Source of the DNA: Gambelia wislizenii
Lineage: Eukaryota; Chordata; Lepidosauria; Squamata; Crotaphytidae
Length of the DNA: 64,000 bases
NCBI GenBank assembly: GCA_030847615.1
Contig: JAUMIR010000004.1
Location: forward strand, 227,582,501-227,646,500
Direction: 5' to 3'
A program made the position numbers and the translations under genes. Under the pieces are notes generated by a model. That model was not told where the DNA came from and searched no databases. It saw only the letters and a program-made list of their open reading frames with translations. Below are positions 1-11,190 of the stretch, in pieces; within the stretch, counting starts at the first letter, position 1, and each line of letters begins with the position of its first letter.

Positions 1-99
1 TAATTTGTGTGGTTGCACATAGCTCTGTGGGTTTTTTTTTAAGGAATTATTTCAGGGTTTTCCTTCTGATCTTACTGATCTTTGTACCACTGGTTAGAA

Positions 100-335
100 G
101 AATAGAGGCAGGCAAAGACGTTTTTATTCAAACAGGCTTTTAATATGTAGCTGCGCACACAGAGGCTTTTTATTGGGCTGTGTTTTTGTTTTTATTTTTT
201 AACTTTTGTATGTTATATAATTTTAAATTGTGATTATTTTAATTGTATGTCTTATTTTATGTTTTTGTGAGCTGCCTTTGGTTCCATTCTGGGAGAAAGG
301 CAGAATATAAATTAAGATGATGGTGATGATGAACA
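100..335 (+). mobile_element. L2-type LINE, 3' end
   Basis: The last residues of an L2-like protein are readable near 116-155 (KTFLFKQAF). They are followed by the usual T-rich 3' UTR, the terminal GAGCTGCCTTTGG...CAGAATATAAAT block and a TGATGG-type short repeat tail. The copy is 5'-truncated and old. Confidence 0.7.
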
Positions 336-1537
336 ACTGTATTTGTTTGGTATCATTTGGGAATGAATACATTCATGGAAACTTCCTCTGAACAGTGACT
401 GCAGAAAACTGCTGATAGTTTCCTGCTGATAGTAAAAGAGGAAGAGTAACCAACTCAAGTTGAGAGTAACTGGGCAGCCTTCACCAGCATGTTGCTCATC
501 AATTGTAAACCAAGGTTACTATGATATGCAAACTGAGCCAATATGGGATTTAGAGTACTAGGAAGACTTAGGCCATTGTGGGCTCTGCAAGAATTAAGGG
601 AAGGAGCCCTTTACAGGGCCCAGGCAGTCTGTCCTGGGGATCCAAAGCATAGACATGAATGATGTAGTAGAATAAAATGGATTGCTTATGTTAGGCAATA
701 TCCTCCCTGCCCAGACATGCACAAAAAAGTCTAGCTCCATTGCCAGTTTTCACCTATGGAGGAGAACAGGGGATATCTCCTCAGGGCTGGTTTAAGGAAT
801 TTGGGGCTCACCTGCAACGCTTTATTTGGGGGGGAGGCATATGTTTATCTCAGGTCACTGTAACCTAACCTATTCACAGAACAGGATATTCAGATTATTA
901 CATACTTTGTCACCAATAATTTAGTTTAAAAAAACTGCATTATAGGCACTAATGTAACATTGGTGTAGATTTCCTCAGCCAAACAGAATACAGGCATATT
1001 ACAAAACACTCTAATGCAACACTTTCCTAATATTTAAAGTATATCATTTCTATTAAACAAATCTCAAAAGACTAGCCCATTCACACTAAATCAAAATTGC
1101 AAAACACTAGTTTCAGCATGCAGAATTGAAGTCAGGAAAAGAAAGAGCTGAGTCCAATTTAGTATATTTAATACATTTTGTCCTTTCTTACTTTTGCAAT
1201 CTTATGTTGTAAATTTTGAAATACAAAGTATAGCCTAAATTATTCTTTTAAAATTATTTTACCCAGTTTACATAACATTTGTATCAACTAATTTATAATT
1301 ACATTTATAAAACTGACTTTTCTTTTCTGGCTTCTTTGAATTAAAAAAGATACTTTAAGCTTAACTTTTCTTGCTTTTTGAGCAGCAAACACTTTCACTA
1401 ACTTCTCAATATCTAAGGAACATGCTATCAGCCTTTCCACATCTATTACAGAAAGGCCTCTTAGTTCAGGTCCTTCCTGGCTGTTGACTGGCCAGTTTGA
1501 ATGTTCCTCTCCCTTTCCCAGCTCTCACTGAAATATA

Positions 1538-2575
1538 CATTTGCCCCTCCACATTTGCGGCTTTCACTTTCGCGTTTTCGACTATTCGCAGTTTGCTCAG
1601 GAAGCACCCCATTTAAATCAGCTTCTCTCCCTCGCACACAAGGGAAAGGAGCCGATTTAAACGGAGTGCTCCCCAAGCAAACCGCGCGCCCAGCTCCCCA
1701 CTCTCCTGGGGCTTGGCTCCGTTTGGGGTGGATAGCCAAGCCCCAGGAGAGCGGGGGGGTTCCGGGCAGAGGAGCTTTTCTCCCACCCACCCACCCTGCC
1801 ATTCCCAAAGTGGCAATGGGGCTTTTCCAGCCTTGTTCTGGCTTTAGGAGGATGGGGGGTGGCTGAAAAGCCTCTTGCCTGCCCAGCCGCCACCCTCCCC
1901 TGCCTTCCCAAAGGGGCTGTGGGGCTTCAAAGGCCCACAGCCCCTTCGGGAAGCGCGGGGGCTGGCTGGCCAACCCCTCACCTGCCTGGCCACCATCCTC
2001 CCCGGCCTTCCTGAAGGGGCTGCGGGGCTTCAAAGCCCCGCGGCCCCTTCAGGAAGCACGGGGGGGCTGGCCAACCCCTCACCCGCCCAGCCGCCACCCT
2101 CCCCAGTCTTCTCGGAGGGGCTGTGGGGTTTCCAAGCCCCGCAGTCCCTTTGGGAAGACGGGGGTGGCTGGCTAACCCCTCGCCCGGCCGGCCACCACCC
2201 TCCTTAGCCTTCCCGAAGGGGCTGTGGGGCTTCAAAGCCCCGCAGCTTCTTTGGGAAGTGTGGGGTGTGGCTGGCCAACCCCCAGCCAACCAGCCACCAC
2301 CACCCCCAGCCTTCCCGAAGGGGCTGTGGGGCTCAAGAGCTCCATAGCCACTTTGGGAAGCGTGGCAGGGGGTGGGGCGTGGTGGCCAGGTGGGCGGGAG
2401 GCTTTTTAGCCCCCCTGTGCTTCCCAAAGCAGTGATGGGGCTCAAAAAGCCCCATTGCCACTTTGGCAGGGCGGGGGGGGGGTTGCGGACAGGGGGAGGC
2501 CTTTTTTATTCATGGTTTTTTCACATTTGTGGGGGTCTTGAGCCCCTAACCCCCGCGAATGTGGAAGGACAACTG
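1538..2575. mobile_element. Tigger-like non-autonomous DNA transposon with minisatellite core
   Basis: The left terminus CATTTGCCCCTCCACATTTG and the right terminus (CGAATGTGGAAGGACAACTG) are inverted repeats flanked by TA at 1536-1537 and 2576-2577. This is the layout of Tc1/mariner-Tigger type MITEs. The core is GC-rich and consists of tandem units of roughly 100 bp, each with a foldback of the type GGGGCTTCAAAGCCCC between CTTCCCGAAGG-like segments. Long open frames on both strands here are by-products of composition and repetition, not genes. Related elements lie at 45980, 47433 and 52480. Confidence 0.75.
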
Positions 2576-2652
2576 TACTCATGAAGGAATTCTTCTTTTG
2601 TCTTTTAGTCTCTGGCAAAGAGTCAAGACAAGATTGTCACACTACACTGTTG

Positions 2653-2684
<32 letters not shown>

Positions 2685-2690
2685 TAGATG
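2653..2690. repeat. GATA/GACA microsatellite
   Basis: Short run of GATA units passing into GACA units and back to GATA. Confidence 0.9.
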
Positions 2691-3606
2691 ATAGTGCTGA
2701 ACAAAAAAGGCAAAGAACTCCTCCCCAGCATACCTTTTTCCATTTATTGAAAAGCAGATAGATACATAGACACAGGAATAGATATGTATTTGCATGTTCT
2801 CTTTCTGGACTCATTAAAAATGCTGTAAATTTTAATAAGCTCTCTTAATTCCCTTTCCAATTACAATTCTGTTTCATCACAGCGTGATACAATTCTCCCT
2901 CACTACACATTCCTTCACAGATGAATAATAAAATTTTGCCTGTGGAGACATCTTGTGGTAAAATTTGGTTTGACAGAACAGTTCATCTTCAATTGGGTTC
3001 CACAAGCAAATTCTTTTATAATTAATTGCTTGCAAATAATCAGTCAGAACCTGAACATTTCTGAGACAAAGTATATGAATAGAATCCTAAAATTGGATTG
3101 TTTGTTATCCAGTTGTTTATAATCCTGAAACTACTTACAGGATTTTAAACTAGCTTGTTTCTAGCTTGTGAATTTTTACATTTTTCTGTTTTTCTCCAAG
3201 CATGTTTTATGTACAGAGGAAAGCCTTTCTTCCTAACCCTATTAGTTAGCAGGAAACATGAAAATAAATTTAACAATTTGCAAAACTTCTCCCTGTACCT
3301 GCTGTAATTAAAATATTGGTAGTAAAACATTCAGCCCAACAAACAATGGGTTTTATTCAGTTGTCAATCCACTTGTGAAATGCTTCCACAACTTGCAACA
3401 ATGCCTCACACAAATATCATATTCAGTTCCAATTTTACTCTAAATCCAATTGTGCATATTGTAGCTTTGGCCATTCTACAGGCTATTTTACAACTCTTTA
3501 TGATTTTATGAAGCTTGGTGCTGGTTGCACAACTGAACTATCCAACTAGTTGCTGCAGCACTATCAGAACCACCTCATGTCCTTTCCCCACTAGTATAGC
3601 ATTAGA

Positions 3607-3840
3607 GGGGGGCCTAATACCCTAAAGGCACCAGATCCCATCTGATCTTGGAAGCTAAGCAGGACCAGCCCTGGTTAGTACTTGGATGGGTGACTGCCAA
3701 TGAATACCAGGTGTTGTAGGCTATATTTCAGAGGAAGCAACTGGCAAAACCACCTCTGAGTATTCCTTGCCGAAGAAAACCCTATGAAATTCATGAGGTT
3801 GTCAACAGGTGCCTTAAAGGCACATACTGTACATACATAC
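3607..3840 (+). mobile_element. 5S-rRNA-derived SINE (5S-Sauria type)
   Basis: The head (from about 3612) follows 5S rRNA: the CCCATCTGATCTTGGAAGCTAAGCA block, GGTTAGTACTTGGATGGG and a GTGTTGTAGGC end. Then comes the lizard body (CTGGCAAAACCACCTCTGAG) and a tail related to the BovB LINE 3' end (GTTGTCAACAGGTGCCTTAAAGGC). An 11-bp target duplication, ATAGCATTAGA, flanks it at 3596-3606 and 3841-3851. It is a SINE and not a functional 5S gene. Such elements borrow LINE machinery; the tail suggests BovB. Confidence 0.9.
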
Positions 3841-4453
3841 ATAGCATTAGATGCAACTCTGTGGTAGCTCGTAAACACATACATGCTATCCACTCTAGCA
3901 TCTTTTTACCTGCAACCCAATCAAACACACAGAAACAACACTACCTGATCAGCTTCTTGGGCAAATCCTGTTCAGACCAGCTGCTAGAGGCCATATAAAT
4001 GAATCATTTCCCCCACAAAAACCTATGCTTGGGTAAGAAATCTCATTTAAATTATGCTTTTCACGAACTGTTCTTTAACCAGTTCTCATGCCAGCCAACT
4101 GGAGTGATGCATTAAATTACATTCTACAGATCACTCTACTGAAAACAGCAACCCCATCTTCTCCATTCCTAATTTGTAGTGAAGAGTTGTCTTGACATAC
4201 TATTATCCCTCTTTCCTTGTCCCTCTTTCACATTACGTATTGGCTGCTGATATAAGGTGTAAGGAAATGCCTTTGTTGTGATCAAAATCAGGATACAGGG
4301 GTCAGTTCTCCTCTTAGGGCTTAGAGGTTGTAGAGAATGTGATCAGTGAAAAGGTTTTATAAAATAACAACTATCAAAATATAATGGATCATTCCAACAG
4401 TTGATCTCCCATTTCCCTGCTAAAGTGGTTTTCTTTCAACAGCTACATACTTT

Positions 4454-5074
4454 GGAGATTTTCACACAGGGCCAAAATGTCCCGTTACTGCCCCGCTAGC
4501 TCCTCTCCCGTTCCTGCCACGGAATAACATAAATCTTTCGCACACTCACCTTAATTCTGCAGCAGGAACGGGCTCCCCCTCCCCTTGCTGGCTGGCCGTA
4601 AATGCAGCCGTCGTAAGGCTGCTTTTACGACCGGCCATCTGAAACGTTATCACGTTATCACGTGATAACGCCGGACAGTAAATTTAAAAAATAAAACTCC
4701 CCCAAACATAAAATCAGTTCACCAAGCACAAAAGCACTCTTTAAATCACATAATCAAAACAGGGAGGGTAAAATAAAGGGTGCCACTTACCTCGATGTCC
4801 AGATCGTACCAGGAAGTGCTCGGAACGGACCTCCCCTCCACGGCTGTCATTTTGGAACAGGAACGGGGCTCCTGTTCGCACACCTGTGATTCCGTGATAG
4901 TGACGGAACGGGAGGTCTATTCACGATGAAAAATCGTGATTACATTGTTCTGGAACAGTCACGGGAGTAGGATAGATGAAGGACAGAATGGGGTCAACGT
5001 CGTCCGAAAGGGAAAACCTTTCCCGATCCTGTTCTGTTCCTGCCACGGGATATATAGCCCGTGTGAAAATCTCC
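4454..5074. mobile_element. MITE-A family DNA transposon, full-length copy
   Basis: Terminal inverted repeats GGAGATTTTCACAC...GTGTGAAAATCTCC are flanked by a 3-bp duplication TTT (4451-4453, 5075-5077). The core shares the GGGAGGGTA...CACTTACCT...AAGTG segment with copies at 13734, 18725 and 63308. It has a perfect 18-bp palindrome at 4653-4670. No transposase is encoded. A 3-bp duplication would fit PIF/Harbinger or CACTA groups, but the termini and target sites do not clearly match either. Confidence 0.75.
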
Positions 5075-5120
5075 TTTGTCTGCTAGGATCAGCAATGCCA
5101 GTGCCAGAGAATGAAACTAT

Positions 5121-5258
5121 AGGGTTGTCTATGCGGCGAAAGTACTCCTCATAGAATTTGAGGAGAATACGATTTGTCTTAATGAGATCCCGCATCAATC
5201 TGCCATATTCGGAAAGAGGGGAGCCAAAAACGCCAAATAGCTTTGTATAGACAACTCC
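5121..5258. mobile_element. MITE-B family, short copy
   Basis: Termini AGGGTTGTCTAT...ATAGACAACTCC are near-inverted repeats flanked by TAT (5118-5120, 5259-5261). The inner segment CATCAATCTGCCATATTC, read on the minus strand, matches the subterminal part of the longer MITE-B copies at 9789 and 30430. Confidence 0.6.
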
Positions 5259-7407
5259 TATGGTCCCAATAAAATCTATGCAAATGTAATGGGCAATACT
5301 GTAAGAAAGCGCATTTCGTCATACCTTTAAACTACCTGTTTTCCTTTTATTTTCCTCTTTTCTGAATTTCAGTCCTGCCACGCACCTACACACTGAAACA
5401 TATCCTTGCTGTTTACAATGCTAGAAATTTGAGGACTGAAGGGAAATTTCATTTGGTGGGGAATAATTCTTATTTGGGGAGGCAATGACCTCATTCCCAA
5501 ACCCCAACCACCTCCAGCTATACTCTTGTCTGTTAGGCTGGTGATGTATTTACCATGTCCAAGTATATCTGTGATTGAGGCCAGGGAGCAGGACATCAGA
5601 GATAAGAGAAACAGAGCTGAGGAACATCAAAATGCAGAAATATGAAACACCAAGTTCACATCCATCTCTCTGTCTCTCTCTCTTTCTAATGTTTACCATG
5701 AAGTTTTTAGTGTATTAATTTTTATTTGTATTTTAAAAACAAAATTTAGAATGATACCAGGGTGAAAGAGATAAGCCTCTGTGACTTTTTATTCCAGGTC
5801 TGGAAGAAGGAGAGAAAACACTAATTTCAATGCTACTATGGGTCAAAGCCTAAAGTTGCCAGAAAACAGCTTAGCTTCAGGTGAAATAAGTGTAACCATC
5901 AGCTAGCTGAGACAAACACATTTAGAAGAAATTCATGATAATGGTAACACGGAAGAAAAATGATGCTGACAAGGATTGGCATGCTGTGAATATATTTCTA
6001 GGTACTAGTTTCTGTTCTAACACAGTATAATGGATGAGCACACACTTCACTTTGTTATAGTTGGAGAAATGGAGGGAAAAGTTTCTTTTTTTTTAAATAC
6101 TGAACTATTTTATGGCAAATTGAATATAGAATAAACTTGAAATAGTGCTGCTGCATGAACTAGTGCCTCTCCTCAAAACTCTCATGGAAATTGCCAAGAT
6201 ATGTGCTTTTGCAGCATTTTTATTTCCATAACTAGATAACAGTGCAGAATTTGAAAATATGAATGGCAAAATATGGAGGGAAATTACACAAAAAATGAAG
6301 TGTAACTATGAATGCACTCAAGGCAAGCTGTTTTCTCATGTGGACTGAATTAAATAGCTATTGGGCTTCATAGATTATCCAATTCTAAGCCCTTCATAGG
6401 AATTACAGTACTGGATGTGCAGTTGTATGTTTACTATACTGTGCACAATAGAATTTACAGTCATTCCATTTTTTACATTCCATTGCTATTACTAATTTGA
6501 TCAGCACACATTGATTTTAAACAAGCATTTAAACCTTGATTTCAGTACATAGCAAAGCTGGTGATACCAGTATCAAAGAAATAGCTTGAGGAGACTCATC
6601 AATCCTTGTTGGCTAATCATTAATTCAACACAATACCAGTATACACTGAGCAGTCACATCATCATCATCATTTTTTTAAACTGTGGAAGTCAAAGGTTAA
6701 TTGTTTATATTTACTACCCAATTCAGAGCAACCCTGTACTAGAGATTTAAACTGAGAGTTGTTTGAACTTTAAGGTCCAAAATGTCATACTATTTGTTGG
6801 AATTACAGTTTAATTGGCCCCTTGGGGCTTTGTACACTGTTTATTGATTAGACTCTCAATAGATTTTTTAAAAAGTGATTAATTCTGCAAGCTGGCTGCC
6901 TGGATATGCTCTAACATCTTCACAGCCCCATACCCCTGATCCTTAAGTGCTTTCAGTGATAAAAATAAAAATAAAAATCAGTTATGCAAAACCAAGGAAG
7001 AGAAGCATCACAGAACTGGAATGAACTATGTGTACTATTTAACATTTATTTGGTGCCCGCTGTGTGTGGCACTCTAAAGAATGCAGAAATAACACCTCCT
7101 CTGCCCAGAATCATTTCACATAAAGCTCAATTCACGTAAAAACATTTTCATCCACAGCAATCTAAACTTGGTCATTCTTATATATATAAAACAGCATATG
7201 AACTGGAATAGCCACCATTATTTTTTGATGACAAATATTTTCCATTTTCCAAAATGACTCCTGGTTATATCTATAATTGCCCTGATCTACACATTACAAC
7301 ATCCATACAAATATATCTATTCACATTCTTCCTCACATCTAGGAATTAAATAAAATGTGGATGTATGTGGGAAATCAAGCAAGAAGCGAACAGTCATAGA
7401 GCCTTAC

Positions 7408-7538
7408 CTTATGCCAGGAGACTGCTCCAGTTGTGACTTGTAGATCCTCAAAAACCTTACAAGGGAGTGACACATCTTTATTGCATGTGGCCACTACCTG
7501 TAGTGTGGCACCAGCAACTCCATGAATCACATGCCAAA
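7408..7538 (-). CDS. CD83: CD83-like gene, coding exon 2 (first half of Ig V domain)
   Basis: On the minus strand a pyrimidine-rich acceptor (CCTTTCCTGCAG) precedes a 131-bp open exon that ends at AAG|GTAAGG. It encodes the end of a signal peptide and the A to C strands of a V-type Ig domain. Visible are the B-strand Cys in DVSLPC, a DLQV segment and the C-strand VSWHK. The spacing and wording (a preceding Cys, DVxLPC, DxQV, VSW) match CD83, whose V domain is known to be split across exons, rather than a generic V gene. Exon phase fits exon 1. The second Ig Cys, the transmembrane segment and the tail must be in later exons, which were not found at 1-7400. Another small Ig-V receptor is the main alternative. 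Confidence 0.7.
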
Positions 7539-7852
7539 CTGCAGGAAAGGGCACACAAAGAAAGGATGTTTCTAAAAAGACCAATAAAAATGAACAACTG
7601 CAGAAGGAAAAAAAAATCTTCATTGTGTTTTTCTTTCAATTTTTAAAATTACACTAATGACAACAATGATCAAAGTATCAGATAAAGCTCAGGAGCAAAG
7701 CATTTGAAGGGTAAATTAAAAAGATAGGAAGAAGCATTTGTTACATTTCAACGTTTTGCTAAAAAAAGAAGAGCCTGGGGAGTGAGAAGGTAACAAGTCT
7801 TGAATACCAAAAAAAAAAAAAAATGACAGAAAGAAAAAGGGAAAATATTTAC

Positions 7853-7895
7853 CTAGGAAGACAAAGTGATAGCAATGTGTGGAAGCCATGAGCAT
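7853..7895 (-). CDS. CD83: CD83-like gene, coding exon 1 (signal peptide start)
   Basis: Read on the minus strand, ATG at 7895 opens 14 codons (MLMASTHCYHFVFL) and one extra base, then a donor TAG|GTAAAT at 7852. The split codon is completed by the first two bases of the exon ending at 7538, giving Val and continuing WHVIHGVAGA. Together this makes a plausible hydrophobic signal peptide directly before the Ig domain. A second in-frame ATG lies two codons later and could be the real start. The intron is 314 bp. CD83 is a surface Ig protein of activated dendritic cells and lymphocytes. Two kappaB-like decamers lie just upstream. The first exon is called by splice phase and context only; the 5' UTR extent and start site are not visible. 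Confidence 0.55.
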
Positions 7896-7997
7896 GTTGT
7901 AGAAGTGGTTGATATTGGTTCGCTTCAGGAAGAAGATATGAACAGAAGTGAAAGTGACGATGCCTGTACTTATTAACATTTAAGTTATGAAACAGTT

Positions 7998-8041
7998 GGG
8001 GTTCCCCCCACAAAGAGGCCATTGCTTGAGGGGAAAGTCCC
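7998..8041 (-). promoter_or_regulatory. Paired kappaB-like sites upstream of CD83
   Basis: On the minus strand GGGACTTTCC (8041-8032) fits the NF-kappaB consensus GGGRNWYYCC exactly. So does GGGGAACCCC (8007-7998), 24 bp nearer the gene. They lie 103-146 bp upstream of the proposed CD83 start codon. NF-kappaB control of CD83 is established in mammals. That these sites act here is inference. No clear TATA box is seen. Confidence 0.5.
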
Positions 8042-8157
8042 ACAAGCTTTCTTTAGTTCTTCCTTAATGACGTATGTTCAACACACAATATACAATATTC
8101 TGGCAGCCTTCTGAGGAGTAAACCTTTTTATGAAGTCTGGTGCCTAGGAATATGAAG

Positions 8158-8306
8158 TCTGATGCCTTGGAGGTCTTTAAACAGAGGCTGGATTGCCATC
8201 TGTCAGGGATGCTTTGATCGTGATTTCCTGCATGGCAGGGGGTTGGACTGGATGGCCCTCATGGTCTCTTCCAACTCTACAATTCTATGATTCTATGATT
8301 CTATGA
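8158..8306 (+). mobile_element. CR1 LINE 3' end
   Basis: The sequence reads as the classic CR1 3' terminal region (GGAGGTCTTTAAACAGAGGC, TGGATGGCCCTCATGG) and ends in three ATTCTATG repeats, the hallmark of CR1 3' ends. It is 5'-truncated and non-coding. Confidence 0.9.
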
Positions 8307-8471
8307 TGCCTAGGAGATAGCAAAGAATGCAACATTCTCCCTCCTCCCCTACTGAGAATGTCTTGTCCTTTTCCCTCATCCTGCTACTAGCAAGATACAT
8401 TGCAGGAACACTTCTGAAGACTGAAATACGCAAACCAGGTGCAAATGAAGCACATGTCCTAGTCTTACCTG

Positions 8472-9100
8472 CAGCTCAGCTAGACAGAAGAATTAATTGT
8501 GGAAAATAACACTTTCACCATCGCAGCAGTGTTCATTTGTCTCCACAATACATTCACAGGATCACTGGCATGGGAAGCTATCCATGTTTGAAGTTCATGC
8601 AGAGAATGCCTGTGAATAAAGATGGTGTCTGTGAGTGAATTATGTGTGTTATTATTTCACCAAAGCTCCCTCCGTTTCCCTTTTTCCCCCCTTGTTAAAT
8701 GAGAGACACAGAAGAACAATCTTCTGCTTTAAAAAATTTTTGCTCTGCCACTCAAAAATAGTGCACGATCACTTCTGTGAAAATCAACAACGGTGGCTCC
8801 GGACACTTCGTCACCAACAAAGCCCACCTCTGTGCACATCTGACCAATCACATTTTGAATTCTGGGATGTGTACCAATTTGAACTGGTTGTTCAAATGGG
8901 CTGGAATGCACATTTCCTCATATTTTTAAAAAAACTTTGTGAGAAACAGCGAAGGCTATTATCGCAAAGTACTTTTTGGCGCAGTTTTTGGCCCCCTGCC
9001 TTTTGAATATGGTGAATCCCAGCAGGAGCTTATCTACATAAAAGGCATTCCCCTCACATTTCCAAGAGGATTTTTTTCATCATCTACTCTAAATAACACC
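8472..9100 (+). mobile_element. MITE-B family DNA transposon
   Basis: Co-linear, in opposite orientation, with 17246-17872 over its whole length. Shared blocks include CAGTGTTCATTTGTC, AGATGGTG..GAGTGAATTA, TGACCAATCA, a CAATTTGAACTGGTTGTT-like block and a terminal CATCATCTA. Terminal repeats are degraded here and no clear target duplication is seen. Non-coding. Confidence 0.6.
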
Positions 9101-9788
9101 GTGGGGTCTCATTTGCAGCATGCAGGGGAGAGTATGGAGAAAAGAGGGTGCAATCGTCTCCTTCTGGTGATGCAGATTTTCCCCAGGGGCCTCTACTATG
9201 GTGTAGAACCCTGTATCATGGTTTCCCTCCTCAGCTAGCCAATCAGGAGGTGAACTGGGCCAATGGGGGTGGTCCTTCCTAGGAAATACCTTCTCTGGTT
9301 TGCCTGGAGAACACAAAACCTCTCCAGCTATGCAGCTGGCATTCAGTTAGCTCCAGCTTTTCCAAAGACAAATCAGAAGCACTCAATGATGAAGAGGAGC
9401 AGCACCAAAAGCAAAAGAATGGCAACTCACCTAACTTGGAAGCTGCTGGACCAGTTTCACTCCCAGGGGGCATTGGAGTTAAATCATAATTTACAACCAT
9501 ATGGAATCTCACTTCCTACCATTCCATAATTTCCCACAACAGACAGGATAGGAACATGATCCTTCAGTCAGCCATGATTCATTTGATACTTGGATTGGAT
9601 GGTGTGCCAAGCCTCTAATGTCTGTAAATCTATAAAGTTGTGAACATTTCAGTTCCAGAAATGTGCCTGTGTTCCTTATCTGTAATCCCTTGGCTTTCTG
9701 CCTTTCTCTTTATGGCTGGGATTACAATGGAAATGGTTGTACAAGTACTGACTCCAAACAGTTTTTGACCTTGTAACTTTTCCTTGTC

Positions 9789-10427
9789 TGGGGGCCCGTC
9801 TATACAAGGAAAAAAACTGTAGTGCCTTGCAGTAATGGCATTTCGCACCAGCAGCAACCCATCTTAACCGTGGTTTTGCCCCCATAAGCTTTGCATGCAA
9901 GATGGTGGCTGCGAGTGATTTACTTGTGAAATTGAAGGCTTTCCTTGCCGGCATCCATAACCTATAAAAAAATCCACAAAAACCTATGATTTACTTGTGT
10001 TTGCACTTTGCCGCCACCAAACCTTTAAAAAACAATGTCCACAATGCATCGGAGCGATTTTTCAATTTAACAGGAAAGAAAAAAGCACCCCGTTTTATCA
10101 CCTTAACGATCGCTTGCTAAGGCAAAAATCCAACATGGTGGTAGCGGGTGCTTGCCCCCACGCTCACCCGGACAATCAGCTTTGTGCTTCCTCTCCTATG
10201 GGAAAGCGATTCATGTCAAATCACTTGTCCCAATGAGCAGGAATGCACACTCCCCTCACTGTTTTTTAAAAACTCTGGGAAAAGCCACAAAGGCTTTTCC
10301 TCTGCTGTTTTTCCCATTTTGGGTTCCCCCTCCTTCCAAATACAATGGATTGATGTGGAATCCCATTTAGACAGATCGTATTCCCAGCAAATTCCGTGAG
10401 GGTTATTTTCACCATTTAGACAACCCT
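9789..10427 (+). mobile_element. MITE-B family DNA transposon
   Basis: Starts GGGGCCCGTCTATAC and ends TTTAGACAACCCT, an imperfect inverted pair flanked by CTG on both sides. The inner blocks (GATGGTGGCTGCGAGTG, AGCAGGAATGCACA, CCCTCCTTCCAAATACAATG) are shared with the copies at 8472, 12611, 17246 and 30430. No coding capacity. Confidence 0.6.
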
Positions 10428-10435
10428 CTGGAGTT

Positions 10436-10720
10436 GTTCAATCCCCTTGATGATTTTTGTTGGCCTTTTTGGTAACTTTCTGGCTCTATAATATGCTTTC
10501 TGTGGTGGTGTAACTAGAAATATATACAGTATTCCAAGCATCACTGTGTCATAGATTTCTAAAAAGGCATTCTGATAATGGTGGGGTTTTTTCATTTGCA
10601 ATCCCTTATTCCTAACATGGAATTTGCCTTTTTCACATCTGCCACACATTGGGTCAACTTTTTCATTGGACCCTATTGAGAAAAACACATCTTCACATTC
10701 AGGTGGTGTCTACTCAAAAA
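10436..10720 (-). mobile_element. CR1-like LINE fragment
   Basis: On the plus strand it reads as the antisense of a CR1 region I recognise from many sauropsids: ...CCCCTTGATGATTTTTGTTGG, ACAGTATTCCAAG, ATGGAATTTGCCTTTTTCAC. A shorter relative lies at 61565. Diverged; no open frame of interest. Confidence 0.5.
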
Positions 10721-11190
10721 ATCTTAAGAACTTTGCATTTGTTATTTTTCTTATACAAATATGTTCTTGTCCTTAAGATCAGCCTCTGTACCAGACTAGA
10801 AGGACTCCAGAAAGATCCACGAAAAGGCACATTGGTGGAAAATACTATTAAAGACGTATACTGTATATCTATAGGGGGGAAAGGGATTGCTGAATAAGAG
10901 CCAACATGGCTTATGCCAAGATAAGTGCTCTTTCACTAATTTTAGAATTCTTGGATCATATTGATGAAGGTAACTGATAACCATTGTGTACTAGAACTTT
11001 ATTTAATTAATTAATCAAAATATCTTTGGCAAAAGCTAAAACTTCACCTTTTATCGCTAATATTTGGTTCAGTTCTTCAGATCATTTCCTGAGAGTCAGT
11101 TCAGAGCAGGCATCTACTATGCATTTTCCTTAGTGGAGACTGAGGAAAAACAAAGAATTCAGCTTCTTTATAATCTCCTTCACCTCTTCT

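Larger units (their letters stand above)
1..7407 (-). other. Probable CD83 intron 2 (partial)
   Basis: This is everything downstream of the exon 2 donor at 7407. No exon resembling the second half of a V domain, a transmembrane segment or a tail was recognised, so intron 2 probably runs past the left edge. It holds an L2 tail, a Tigger-like element, a 5S-SINE and two MITEs, listed separately. The remaining parts (341-1537, 2700-3595, 3852-4450, 5262-7400) show AT-rich sequence without recognised features. Confidence 0.4.

Noticed and set aside
1461..2445. Open frames of 110-190 codons rich in Pro and Gly
   Set aside because: They lie in the tandem core of a Tigger-like element; frames exist on both strands and repeat with the unit.
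3612..3730. 5S rRNA gene
   Set aside because: The match is a diverged SINE head with a lizard SINE body, tail and target duplication, and not a functional 5S gene.
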